In this document: positions 16,867 through 24,647 of the stretch, piece by piece
Layout: every line of letters begins with the position of its first letter
Numbering within the stretch: the first letter of the stretch is position 1
Position numbers and translations under genes: made by a program
Assembly (NCBI RefSeq): GCF_001500025.1
Contig: NZ_LQIW01000013.1
Coordinates: 1-64,000, forward strand
Direction of reading: 5' to 3'
Length of the DNA stretch: 64,000 nucleotides
Source of the DNA: Mycobacterium sp. IS-1590
GTDB taxonomy: Bacteria > Actinomycetota > Actinomycetes > Mycobacteriales > Mycobacteriaceae
Notes under the pieces: generated by a model
What the model was told of the DNA's origin: nothing
The model's input: the letters and a program-made list of their open reading frames with translations, nothing else
The model's database searches: none

Positions 16867-17478
16867 ATGGCGACTGAGCGGGCCACGGCCGAGCTCGACG
16901 AGCAGCAGGAGTCCGACCGCCGAGACCAGATCCTCGAAGCGGCGAACTTGTGCTTCTCGCAACTGGGGATCCAACGCACGAGCGTGCAGGATGTCGCCCG
17001 GGTTGCGAACGTGTCGCGGGGCACGGTGTACCGCTACTTCGAGGACCGCACGATTCTCATCGAGGCGGCCATCGAGTACGGCGCCCAGAAGTTCTACCAG
17101 GAAGTCGCGGCGGCGATGGCGAAGAAGCCCACGCTGGCCGAGAAGCTCGGCGCCATGGCAGAAACCCACGCCAGAATCCTGCTCGACCATCGGACGCGGA
17201 ACCGCCTGATGGCTGACGACGCCGAATTGATGCGGCACATGATCGCCGACGGCGATTCGGCTGTCCGGCGCACGACCGAGTTTCTCGTACCCTACGTGCG
17301 GGAGGCCCAGGAGCGTGGCGAGGTCGGGGCGAACATCGACGTCAAGGCCGCCAGTGAATGGCTTGCCAGGATCATCTACTCATTCTCGACGGTGAACAAA
17401 GCTCAGACCTTCGACATGTCCAAGCCCACCACTGTGCGTCGTTACGTCGAGAAGTTCGCGGTCAACGGCCTGCGCTGA
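16867..17478 (+). CDS. TetR-family regulator
   Basis: A 203-residue TetR protein with a long charged arm, then DQILEAANLCFSQLGIQRTSVQDVARVANVSRGTVYRYFEDRT (about residues 21-63) as DNA-binding domain. The ATG follows GGGAGCG at good distance. It is divergent from the SDR at 15863-16672 and upstream of the SDR/thioesterase pair at 17566-19601, either of which may be controlled. Short dyads lie in the upstream region (GTGA-TGTG-TCAC at 16730-16741), but none is long enough to be a firm operator. Confidence 0.87.
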   Translation: MATERATAELDEQQESDRRDQILEAANLCFSQLGIQRTSVQDVARVANVSRGTVYRYFEDRTILIEAAIEYGAQKFYQEVAAAMAKKPTLAEKLGAMAETHARILLDHRTRNRLMADDAELMRHMIADGDSAVRRTTEFLVPYVREAQERGEVGANIDVKAASEWLARIIYSFSTVNKAQTFDMSKPTTVRRYVEKFAVNGLR

Positions 17479-17565
17479 TCCTTCAATCGCGAACAGTGAT
17501 ACATAATCTGTAATAATGTTCTATTTGGGGCCGTAGGCTTCGAGGAGCATGAAAGCAGAGGTGGC

Positions 17566-18324
17566 ATGGGTGAGCTGTCGCTAGCCGGCAAGAGGGTGGT
17601 CGTGGTGGGCGCATCCGCCGGCATCGGGCGCTCCTTCGCCGTGCGGGCGGGCAAAGACGGCGCCGAGGTGGTCCTCGCCGCGCGCCGCGTCGACAAGCTC
17701 GATGAGGTGGTTGCGGAGGCGGGCCGTGGAGTCACGGTAGCGGTTGACGTGCGCAACCCTGCCGATTGCGCACGACTCGCCGAGGTGGCCGGTGAGGTGC
17801 TGGACAAAGTCGACATCCTGCTGATCTCGTCGGGATACGCACCTCTGAAGATGTTCTCCGACACCGGCGCAGAGGACTGGCGAGATGTGTTTGAAACCAA
17901 CGTGATCGGCGTACACGAACTCATCCGAGCCCATCTTCCGATACTCGACCCGACGGCGATCGTCGCAGCGCTGTCGTCGGATTCGGTGCGCCATCCGCAC
18001 ACGGCGCTCGGCGCCTACTCCTCGAGCAAGGCGGCGATGGAGCGCTGCCTGGTCTCGTGGCGTCTGGAGAAGCCGGGATACCGGTTCAGCTGCGTGGAGA
18101 TCAGCGGCACCGTCCCGACGGACTTCACCTCACAGTTCGACCCCGACCTGCTCGGCACAGCGCTCACCGAATGGCTCGCACGCGGACTCGTCCAAGAGAG
18201 CCGAATGACGCCCGACGCTGTCGCAGACGTTCTCGCAGGCACTTTCGCCAGCGCCATCGACAATCCCGATGTCGGCCTGGAGTCCCTCGTTCTCAAATCA
18301 CCGACGGGGCCGATGCGGTCATGA
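17566..18324 (+). CDS. Short-chain dehydrogenase/reductase
   Basis: A 252-residue SDR: GASAGIGRSFAVRAG near residues 15-29, NVIG near residue 110, catalytic Ser in ALSSDSV and YSSSK near residue 149. The final part diverges from typical FabG proteins. ATG 17566 follows AGAGGTGGC. The next gene overlaps by four bases (ATGA), so the SDR and the DUF427-thioesterase fusion are one translation unit. The 87-bp leader holds the AT-rich stretch GTGATACATAATCTGTAATAATG, broken into a weak GAACA/TGTTC dyad. Confidence 0.85.
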   Translation: MGELSLAGKRVVVVGASAGIGRSFAVRAGKDGAEVVLAARRVDKLDEVVAEAGRGVTVAVDVRNPADCARLAEVAGEVLDKVDILLISSGYAPLKMFSDTGAEDWRDVFETNVIGVHELIRAHLPILDPTAIVAALSSDSVRHPHTALGAYSSSKAAMERCLVSWRLEKPGYRFSCVEISGTVPTDFTSQFDPDLLGTALTEWLARGLVQESRMTPDAVADVLAGTFASAIDNPDVGLESLVLKSPTGPMRS

Positions 18325-19601
18325 CCGAACAAGTCGAGTCGGCTTGGCCGGCGCACCCCGACTACCGGATCGGCATCGAGCGCAGTCCCTTCACCGGGCA
18401 GGTGTGGCTCGGGAACCTGCTCGTCGCCGAGAGCGAAAAGTGCCTTGTGGTCACCGAAAGCGATCACGTCGACCGGCTGTACTTCCCGAAGGCGGACGTG
18501 CGATGGGAGCTGCTCGAGCCCAGCGAGCACACGACCGTTTGTCCATTCAAGGGCCGCGCTTCCTACTGGAGCCTGTCGGCCGAGGGCCAAATGATCGACA
18601 ACGTCGCGTGGAGCTACCCGACGCCGCTGCCCGAAGTTGCGGGAATCGCCGACCACATCTCGTTTTACGACGACCGGCTGCGCATCGTCGTCGTGGAGCA
18701 CTGGCCCGACGGGGCGTTGGTGCCCACGAGATTCCCGCTGTGGGGCGATGCCGCCGAGCTGGTGCGGCTCATCGACGTGGAACCGCGCGGCGACAACCAC
18801 TTCGTCGGCCCCGCGCACGGCCCGACGCAGCGCGACGTCGTCGAAGGCGGACAGCTGCTCGCCGAAGCCATCGTCGCGGTGTCCAAAACCCTTCCCGAGC
18901 AACGGGTCACATCCGCATCGATGGTCTTCCTCAAGGCAGCTTCCTTCACCGCGCCGGTCGAGCTGTCCGTTGACCTGCTGCGTAAAGGTCGCACGTTCTC
19001 GACCGCCGAAGTTCGTGCCACGCAGCACGACACCCTCCGCGGCGCCGCCATCCTGCTTTGTGATTCGGGGTCCGGCGATGTCATCGGTCACGCGATGGCG
19101 ATGCCGGACGTCCCGAAGCCGTCGGACGCCGAGCCGTTCGAAGGCTTCGGTATGCCCGGTCGCGAGATCCGGGTGGTAGACGGCGCGTACGACTCGAACC
19201 CCGATCGGGTGGGACCGCCGGAGATCAACGCGTGGGTTCGGTTCCGGGACGCACCCGACCGGCCCTACCTTCATTCCGCCTTGTTGGCTCAGTCCAGCAC
19301 TCATTGGACGATCGCCGCGGGCATGTTGCCGCACAGGGGGTTTGGCGAGGCCCTTGCACATCGCACCTTGTCCACCGGGATCATGAAGGCCACAATCGCA
19401 TTCCACGAAGATGCGGACGTCACAGACTGGCTGCTGTATACCAACCGCGCGTTCTGGGCCGGACGCGGACTGGTCCAAGGTGACGGCCACGTGTTCACGG
19501 AGGGCGGGCGGTTGGTGGCGTCCTACACGATCCAGGCAATGGTCCGTGAATTCCATACCCGGCCGGAAGCCATGGGCCACGACGAACGGACCGTTATGTG
19601 A
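18321..19601 (+). CDS. DUF427 domain fused to acyl-CoA thioesterase II (TesB-like)
   Basis: A 426-residue two-domain protein. Residues about 10-130 are a DUF427 domain (NLLVAESEKCLVVTES, VCPFKGRASYWSL, ISFYDDRLRIVV); residues about 140-420 form a double hot-dog thioesterase II (GDNHFVGPAHGPTQRDVVEGGQ, then HTHW-like SSTHWTIAAGML, DWLLYTNRAFWAGRG, ASYTIQAMVRE with the catalytic Gln). It would hydrolyse an acyl-CoA. These domains are normally separate genes. ATG 18321 overlaps the SDR stop by four bases. Confidence 0.85.
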   Translation: MTEQVESAWPAHPDYRIGIERSPFTGQVWLGNLLVAESEKCLVVTESDHVDRLYFPKADVRWELLEPSEHTTVCPFKGRASYWSLSAEGQMIDNVAWSYPTPLPEVAGIADHISFYDDRLRIVVVEHWPDGALVPTRFPLWGDAAELVRLIDVEPRGDNHFVGPAHGPTQRDVVEGGQLLAEAIVAVSKTLPEQRVTSASMVFLKAASFTAPVELSVDLLRKGRTFSTAEVRATQHDTLRGAAILLCDSGSGDVIGHAMAMPDVPKPSDAEPFEGFGMPGREIRVVDGAYDSNPDRVGPPEINAWVRFRDAPDRPYLHSALLAQSSTHWTIAAGMLPHRGFGEALAHRTLSTGIMKATIAFHEDADVTDWLLYTNRAFWAGRGLVQGDGHVFTEGGRLVASYTIQAMVREFHTRPEAMGHDERTVM

Positions 19602-19695
19602 GGTTGGGTGCCGATGGTCGCGAAAAAAACTGCTGTACCGACCTTCTCATCGGTGTGCGCCCTGACGCCGTCCTGTGGCGAGGCCTGTCGGCTGT

Positions 19696-19725
19696 ATGAC
19701 AGATTTACAGTTTGTGTTCTATCAT
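19696..19725 (+). promoter_or_regulatory. Candidate promoter of the mycofactocin-type SDR gene
   Basis: ATGACA (19696-19701) and TATCAT (19720-19725) are spaced by 18 bases, a reasonable sigma-A promoter about 40 bases before the ATG at 19767. The spacer contains ACAGATTTACAG, and a related ACAGATTA string occurs (on the opposite strand) in the leader of the SDR at 17566. A shared regulator is possible but not shown. Confidence 0.45.
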
Positions 19726-19766
19726 CCAGCGTGGTGGACCGACGTCCTAGCGCATGGGAGAGCTGA

Positions 19767-20624
19767 ATGAACCGTCTCACAGGCAAGGTGGCAGTGATCA
19801 CCGGCGCAGCGCGGGGCCAGGGGCGCAGCCACGCCGTACACATGGCCGATGAGGGCGCCGACATCATCGCCCTGGACATATGCGCAGACATCCCCTCCAA
19901 CGAGTATCCGTTGGCCACCCCGGCCGACCTCGACGAGACAGCGACGCTGGTCGAAAAGGCGGGACGGCGCGTCGTCACGGCAGCGGTGGATGTCCGCGAC
20001 CGACCTACCCTGAAGAAGGTGCTCGATGACGCCGTCGCCGAACTCGGTGGCTTGCACATCGTCGTCGCCAATGCCGGAATCTGCCCACAGGGCAGCCACA
20101 TTCCGTACCGCGGCTTCATCGACGCGTTCGACGTGGACTTCGTGGGCGTGGTCAATACGGTTCACCTCGGGCTCGAGCATCTCGGGCAGGGCGGGTCCGT
20201 GATCGTCACCGGATCGATCGCGGGCCTGGTCGAGCAGAAGGATCTCGCCACCGGCGGTGGACCGCAGGGACCCGGCGGTGCGGGGTACGGCATGGCCAAG
20301 AAGATGATCCGCGAATACACGAAGGCACTCGCACTCACGATGGCGCCACACGGGGTTCGGATCAACACGGTCCACCCGACCAACGTGAACACCGACATGC
20401 TGCACAACCTGCCGATGTACCGGACGTTCCGACCGGATCTGACGGACCCGTCGCGCGAGGATGCCGAACTCGTCTTTCCCGTTCTGCAGGCGATGCCCAT
20501 CCCCTATGTCGAGCCCGAAGACATCTCGCATGCCGTGGTCTACCTCGCCTCGGACGAATCGCGTTATGTGACGGGGCAGCAATTGTTCGTCGATGCCGGC
20601 GCCAGCCTCAAGCTGGGTATCTGA
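19767..20624 (+). CDS. Mycofactocin-coupled SDR-family oxidoreductase
   Basis: A 285-residue SDR with the signature opening GKVAVITGAARGQGRSHAVHMADEGADIIALDIC, the hallmark of SDRs that hold NAD(H) tightly and pass electrons to mycofactocin. They have extra insertions relative to FabG, visible here between residues 45 and 70 and around VEQKDLATGGGPQGPGG. YGMAKK (about residue 173) is the active-site pair. Such enzymes oxidise alcohols, often terpenoid or steroid-like. The following TetR and di-iron protein are on the same strand 81 bases later. Confidence 0.87.
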   Translation: MNRLTGKVAVITGAARGQGRSHAVHMADEGADIIALDICADIPSNEYPLATPADLDETATLVEKAGRRVVTAAVDVRDRPTLKKVLDDAVAELGGLHIVVANAGICPQGSHIPYRGFIDAFDVDFVGVVNTVHLGLEHLGQGGSVIVTGSIAGLVEQKDLATGGGPQGPGGAGYGMAKKMIREYTKALALTMAPHGVRINTVHPTNVNTDMLHNLPMYRTFRPDLTDPSREDAELVFPVLQAMPIPYVEPEDISHAVVYLASDESRYVTGQQLFVDAGASLKLGI

Positions 20625-20663
20625 CGCGGGCCAATCGGCGAGCCGAGCACAAATTGGTTGACA

Positions 20664-20699
20664 CCTGTCATTGACGATCGTCAGTGACAGGAATATCGT
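20664..20699 (+). promoter_or_regulatory. 28-bp palindromic operator overlapping a leaderless promoter
   Basis: Positions 20664-20691 form CCTGTCA-T-TGACGATCGTCA-G-TGACAGG, a 28-bp palindrome with only one mismatched pair. TTGACG (20671-20676) and TATCGT (20694-20699), 17 bases apart, make a promoter that would start transcription about at the ATG of the TetR gene (20706), so the mRNA would be leaderless. The operator covers the -35 and spacer, so bound protein would block RNA polymerase. Confidence 0.82.
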
Positions 20700-20705
20700 A
20701 TCGCC

Positions 20706-21311
20706 ATGCCGCCCGTCGCAGCCGCAGTCAGTACGCGTGAAGCGCGGCGACTCGAAACACGAGCACGGTTGTTCGACGCCGCGGTCGCCGAGATCGGTCG
20801 GATGGGGCTGGGAGGCGCTGATGTGAGCGCGATCGCGCGCGCAGTCGGTGTCGCGCGGGGGACGTTCTACTTCCACTTTCCAACCAAGGAGCACGTCCTC
20901 GCCGAACTGCAGCACAGCGAAGAAGCCAGAATCGTCGCAGGCCTCGAAAAGCGTTCGTCTCCACCGAGTTTGGAGTCAGCCCTTTCCGACGTGGTCGCCG
21001 AGGTCTTGGTTGCGGAGCGACGGCTCGGCGAAATGATCTTTCGCGAGATGTTGGGACTCGTGTTCTCCTCGACGCGACCCGCTGAAGCGCAGCTCGATGA
21101 GCACCCACTCGCCGACTATGTCCTCGGGGTCCTGACACGCGCACAACATGAGGGTGCGTTGTCAGCATCCGCGCAACCGCGGGATATGACCGTCATCTTT
21201 CTCAACGGGATGTTCGCCCTTCTGACGACCCTCGCGGCGTCCGCCGGCACCCGCAGAAAGCTGCTGGACCAATACGTGAAGACGATGGTGACCGGAATGG
21301 AGGCATTGTGA
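20706..21311 (+). CDS. TetR-family regulator, probably autoregulated
   Basis: A 201-residue TetR protein with REARRLETRARLFDAAVAEIGRMG leading into ADVSAIARAVGVARGTFYFHFPTKEHVLAEL (about residues 38-68). No Shine-Dalgarno precedes the ATG, consistent with a leaderless message from the promoter inside the 28-bp operator just upstream. Its last codons overlap the di-iron gene by four bases (GTGA), so both are controlled together. The SDR gene ending at 20624 could also be a target. Confidence 0.87.
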   Translation: MPPVAAAVSTREARRLETRARLFDAAVAEIGRMGLGGADVSAIARAVGVARGTFYFHFPTKEHVLAELQHSEEARIVAGLEKRSSPPSLESALSDVVAEVLVAERRLGEMIFREMLGLVFSSTRPAEAQLDEHPLADYVLGVLTRAQHEGALSASAQPRDMTVIFLNGMFALLTTLAASAGTRRKLLDQYVKTMVTGMEAL

Positions 21312-22129
21312 GGACAGGTATCGACGGATATATGGATTACCTCATCGAGCGGGACGGCGAAGCCGACGCCCTCAACCGGCGCCTCTCCAACCGCGAGGAG
21401 TACTTCGCCGACATCGAAAACAATCCCGTTCGGTCGAACCGCCACATCGACCCGGACGTGTTCAACGCCAACCTCAAACGGCGTCGGCCGGAACCCGGCC
21501 TCAGCCAGGAGATGCTCTTCGTCCTGGCCACCGCGAAGCTCAATCAGACCGAGCGTTTCGGGGTCAGCCTCGGCGAGGCCTACGGGATCAACAGCGGGAA
21601 GGATCGGCCGCTCGAGCGCGTGTACATCGAACTCGAGGAGCACTACCACACCAGGCTTCTCGCGTATGTTCTCGACATCTTCGGACTGCAATTCCAGGTG
21701 GCGCCGCCTCCGCTTGTGATGCGACAGTTCGTCAAGCTCAACGTGTTCACGCCCGAGCGACTGGGGGTAGCGGCCGTCGGCGCCGGTGAGATGGCCGGGT
21801 GCGTGATGTTCGATCAATTGCGGCGCGTGGGAGTCGAACTGTTCGCCGACGAACCGGCCGTAGCGGCACGCATTGACTCCCTGTACCGCGAGATCCTGAC
21901 CGACGAAATCGGGCACGTCGGTTACTGCGCCGCCACCTGCACCGCCGCCGAACGAGCGATCATGCGTCGGCTCTATCCCTACCTGGGCCGGCTCTTCGCC
22001 CACCAGACCGCTGAGATCAGTCAGCTCGTCGACCGCGAGCAATTGCACGCCCTGCTGGACCGGCCGTTCGACGTCGAGGCGCTCTCGGCCGGCCTGCCGC
22101 ACAGAACGTTCCTCGCTGCACACCCGTAA
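21308..22129 (+). CDS. Ferritin-like di-iron protein (oxygenase-like)
   Basis: A 273-residue, mainly helical protein. Two EXXH elements, EHYH at 111-114 and EIGH at 200-203, plus Glu at 161, give the ligand pattern of a four-helix di-iron site as in ferritin-like oxygenases. I do not recognise a named subfamily; AurF-like N-oxygenase or a desaturase/hydroxylase are possible. The GTG start is coupled to the TetR stop. Together with the SDR upstream and the convergent P450 it makes a redox-rich locus. A P-rich C-terminal LAAHP end is unremarkable. Confidence 0.7.
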   Translation: MRTGIDGYMDYLIERDGEADALNRRLSNREEYFADIENNPVRSNRHIDPDVFNANLKRRRPEPGLSQEMLFVLATAKLNQTERFGVSLGEAYGINSGKDRPLERVYIELEEHYHTRLLAYVLDIFGLQFQVAPPPLVMRQFVKLNVFTPERLGVAAVGAGEMAGCVMFDQLRRVGVELFADEPAVAARIDSLYREILTDEIGHVGYCAATCTAAERAIMRRLYPYLGRLFAHQTAEISQLVDREQLHALLDRPFDVEALSAGLPHRTFLAAHP

Positions 22130-22152
22130 CGCGGCCGCTGAGGCGACCGGTA

Positions 22153-23361
22153 TCAATCGCGTGCCGTGATTTGCACTGGGAGCGAGTCGATCCCGATTCC
22201 AACATTGTGGACCGGTCCCGCCCCGGTCCACACCGGCGGACCTGCCAACTCGATGTCGTAGCCGGCCGCCAGAGTCCCGAGCACCACCTCGATCTCCTTA
22301 TGGGCGAGGTTCGCGCCCAGGCAATAGTGCACGCCTCCCCCGCCAAAGGCCAAGTGCGGGTTGGGAGAGCGGTGAATGTCGAACCGGAAGGGATCGTCGA
22401 AAACGGTTTCGTCTCTGTTCCCCGACGGGTGCCAGAACACGACGCGGTCGCCCGCCTTCACATTCTGGCCACCGATGGTGACGTCTGTGGTTGCGGTCCG
22501 GCCGAAGATCAGCACCGGGCTCGACCAACGTAGAACTTCGTCGGCGGCAGTGCCGAGCAGACTCTGATTCGATCGCAACTCAAACATCTGATCTGGGTTT
22601 TGAAATAGTGCGATGAGTCCCAATGACAGCGCGTTGCGGGTCGTCTCGCTCCCCGCGAAGGACAGGATGAGAAAGAACATCTCCAACTCGAACCCGTCGA
22701 GCCGGGCGGCCAGCTTGGTCCACACATCATCCGCCGGGTTCGCACGCTTGTCCTTGGTGATGCGCTGCGCGTAGTCAAACAATTCCGTCAGGTACCCGGC
22801 ACGATCGTCTTCGGAGTACTCGCTGTACGGATTACCCGACTTAAGGAGATGATCGGTGCGCTCGAACACCCATGAGCGATCGGATTCTGGGATGCCGACG
22901 ATGTCCGCGACCAAGTGCATCGGCACCTGATACGCGACATCATGCACGAAGTCGCACGTGCCACCTGCCACTGCATCGAGTATCTGGGCAGTGCGATCGC
23001 CTATACGCTGCTGGAGTCTGCCGATCATGCGCGGCGTGAATTCCGCCGAGATGATCTTGCGCATCTCGGTCTGTTCGGGCGGATCCGAGCTGAGCAGGGT
23101 GCGCCCGGTCGGCATCAACGGATCGGGTCCCAGGAGCGGGCCGTCGGTGGCCGCGAACGTCTTCCAGTCGCGATTGGCTTGTTGGATCTCTGGGTGCGTG
23201 ACGATTGACCAGAACGGGATCGGCGGTATGCCGGGGCGTCCCTCCGCTGCGGGGTGAAGGTGGACCGGCCCGTGACGGCGCAACTCGGTGAAGACGTCGT
23301 GCGGAAATCCGTTCGTGTACAGCAGCGGATCGGTGAGGTCGACGTCCAATGTCCGGGTCAT
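22153..23361 (-). CDS. Cytochrome P450
   Basis: A complete 402-residue soluble bacterial P450. I-helix oxygen-binding AGSETT at 236-241, K-helix ExxR at Glu275/Arg278 and heme-binding FGGGGVHYCLG with Cys347 as axial ligand. The length and the LSSDPPEQTEMRKIISAEFTPR block fit actinobacterial CYP families that hydroxylate terpenoids or steroids; the CYP number cannot be told. The ATG overlaps the TetR stop by four bases, so this P450 is expressed with its likely regulator. A ferredoxin gene is not adjacent. Confidence 0.92.
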   Translation of the reverse strand: MTRTLDVDLTDPLLYTNGFPHDVFTELRRHGPVHLHPAAEGRPGIPPIPFWSIVTHPEIQQANRDWKTFAATDGPLLGPDPLMPTGRTLLSSDPPEQTEMRKIISAEFTPRMIGRLQQRIGDRTAQILDAVAGGTCDFVHDVAYQVPMHLVADIVGIPESDRSWVFERTDHLLKSGNPYSEYSEDDRAGYLTELFDYAQRITKDKRANPADDVWTKLAARLDGFELEMFFLILSFAGSETTRNALSLGLIALFQNPDQMFELRSNQSLLGTAADEVLRWSSPVLIFGRTATTDVTIGGQNVKAGDRVVFWHPSGNRDETVFDDPFRFDIHRSPNPHLAFGGGGVHYCLGANLAHKEIEVVLGTLAAGYDIELAGPPVWTGAGPVHNVGIGIDSLPVQITARD

Positions 23362-23996
23362 GCATCCTCCTCGGTGCTGGTGCGTGCTGAGCAGCTCCGG
23401 ACGACTTGTCGGACCAGCGCGCGTATGTCCGCCGCGTCTGTGGTCGCGCCGAGAAGCAGCCTTCGGTAGACGAGCGCACCTGCGAGCATGTCGACGAGCA
23501 TCTCAGCGTCTGTCGACCGCAGGATTTCCCCGCGTTGCCGTGCTCGTTCGACCGCGCCGATCGCCTGCCGACGCGATTGTGCGACAAAGGATTTCAATGT
23601 CTCACGAATGGCGCCGTCGTTCGCGGCCTCCGCGAGAAGAGGGGGAAGGAGTGCCGCGATCTCCGGTTGGGTCAGAGTGTCCGCCATCCGCAGCGCGGCG
23701 GTGAGAAGATCATCGGCGAACGAGCCGGTGTCCACGTCTTCGGAAGGGCGCGTGACGGCTGCCGCGGCGTGCTGGAAGAGCTCCTGCTTGCTGGCCCACC
23801 GGCGGTAGATCGAGCCTCGACCGACTCCTGCACGTGCTGCGATTCCCTCGACTGTTGCGCCTGCCCACCCCTTGGCTCCGACCTCGGCAATTGTGGCCTC
23901 GACGATCGCGGCGTCCAACCGGTCGTCGCGCGGGCGTCCGCGCCGAGGCGCTTGGCGAACGGCCCGCACGTGCGCCGACGCTGCGGTGATTGCCAT
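23358..23996 (-). CDS. TetR-family regulator of the adjacent P450
   Basis: A 212-residue TetR protein. GRPRDDRLDAAIVEATIAEVGAKGW precedes the helix-turn-helix ATVEGIAARAGVGRGSIYRRWASKQEL (about residues 43-70), the GRP arm type common in mycobacteria. The ATG at 23996 (or the adjacent GTG 23999) starts a gene directly downstream of a TTCC/GGAA dyad, and its end is fused by a 4-base overlap to the P450. So it most likely represses its own operon. Confidence 0.87.
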   Translation of the reverse strand: MAITAASAHVRAVRQAPRRGRPRDDRLDAAIVEATIAEVGAKGWAGATVEGIAARAGVGRGSIYRRWASKQELFQHAAAAVTRPSEDVDTGSFADDLLTAALRMADTLTQPEIAALLPPLLAEAANDGAIRETLKSFVAQSRRQAIGAVERARQRGEILRSTDAEMLVDMLAGALVYRRLLLGATTDAADIRALVRQVVRSCSARTSTEEDA

Positions 23997-24017
23997 CACT
24001 CGATACTGAACCGGATG

Positions 24018-24051
24018 GTTCCGGAAATCAAGCGTTCCGTAATTATGGAAC
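24018..24051. promoter_or_regulatory. Candidate operator: GTTCC-N8-GGAAC dyad plus TTCCGGAA
   Basis: Upstream of the TetR start lies GTTCC-G-TAATTA-T-GGAAC (24034-24051), an 18-bp palindrome with a single mismatched pair, and 10 bases closer to the gene a perfect TTCCGGAA (24020-24027) half-length copy. The repeated GTTCC half-sites, AT-rich centre and position suggest the operator of the TetR-P450 operon. Confidence 0.6.
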
Positions 24052-24130
24052 TGGGTTCTACGACACGTCGACGCCGGCGATCTGGGCGTTTCTTGGGGGT
24101 GCGGCGGCAAAATGCGGCCGCAACGAAAAC

Positions 24131-24154
24131 GGCCAGAGCGAATACGCTCTGGCC
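24131..24154 (-). terminator. Intrinsic terminator of ssrA
   Basis: On the minus strand GGCCAGAGCG and CGCTCTGGCC pair perfectly (10 bp, 4-base loop) and are followed by GTTTTCG, 15 bases after the tmRNA 3' end. Confidence 0.85.
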
Positions 24155-24169
24155 CTTTCATTCTCGAAG

Positions 24170-24535
24170 TGGAGCTGCCGGGAATCGAACCCGGGTCCTA
24201 CGGCGTTCCCTCAAGGCTTCTCCGTGCGCAGTTCGCTATGCCTCTACTCGGATCTCCTGATCACGCGAACAAGTCAGGATGACGATCCCAGTCGCTGTTT
24301 GATGTCCCGATGAGTCCCGCGACCGGACCCACCGGTTTATCCCTCTAGCTGATGCCAGACACCGGGTCGAGGGCTCTCCCGGGCTGACAGACTAGCTGTC
24401 GCTTAGGCAGCGAGAGCGTAGTCGCGCTGATTGGAATCGGCGCTTAATTGGTTGCAACGACGCTTACGGTGGTCTCTTGCCTGCACCGGCACGCTTCCCT
24501 TGATTCGACGCTCGAAGTCGAAACCGTTCAGCCCC
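24170..24535 (-). ncRNA. ssrA: tmRNA (transfer-messenger RNA)
   Basis: A 366-nt one-piece tmRNA on the minus strand. The 5' end is GGGGCTGAACGGTTTCGACT and the 3' end GGGTTCGATTCCCGGCAGCTCCA forms the tRNA-like T arm and acceptor with encoded CCA. The tag frame lies at 24441-24403 and reads ADSNQRDYALAA followed by TAA. It rescues stalled ribosomes and marks the products for proteolysis together with SmpB, whose gene lies about 4.2 kb further along (28747-29253). The intrinsic terminator is at 24131-24154. Confidence 0.95.
24403..24441 (-). other. tmRNA proteolysis-tag reading frame
   Basis: Resume codon GCC to TAA within ssrA; encodes ADSNQRDYALAA. The LAA end is the usual recognition signal for ClpXP-type proteases. 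Compared with the M. tuberculosis tag as I remember it (ADSHQRDYALAA), residue 4 is Asn instead of His. Confidence 0.9.
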
Positions 24536-24647
24536 TGTGTAGTTGTCTAACAACGCGCCCGCCGAAGTACGGCAGGACATTTCATCCTACGCGACCTACA
24601 ACACCACACACCACGCGTTTATGCCCGTGTCGGCCCAAAACCGCTGG

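Noticed and set aside
18015..19580. 521-codon antisense frame over the DUF427-TesB gene
   Set aside because: No domain features; third-base composition fits the plus-strand gene instead.
24100..24540. Possible tRNA gene because of the T-arm GGTTCGATTCCC
   Set aside because: It is the tRNA-like 3' end of tmRNA; the 5' end and tag frame are present.
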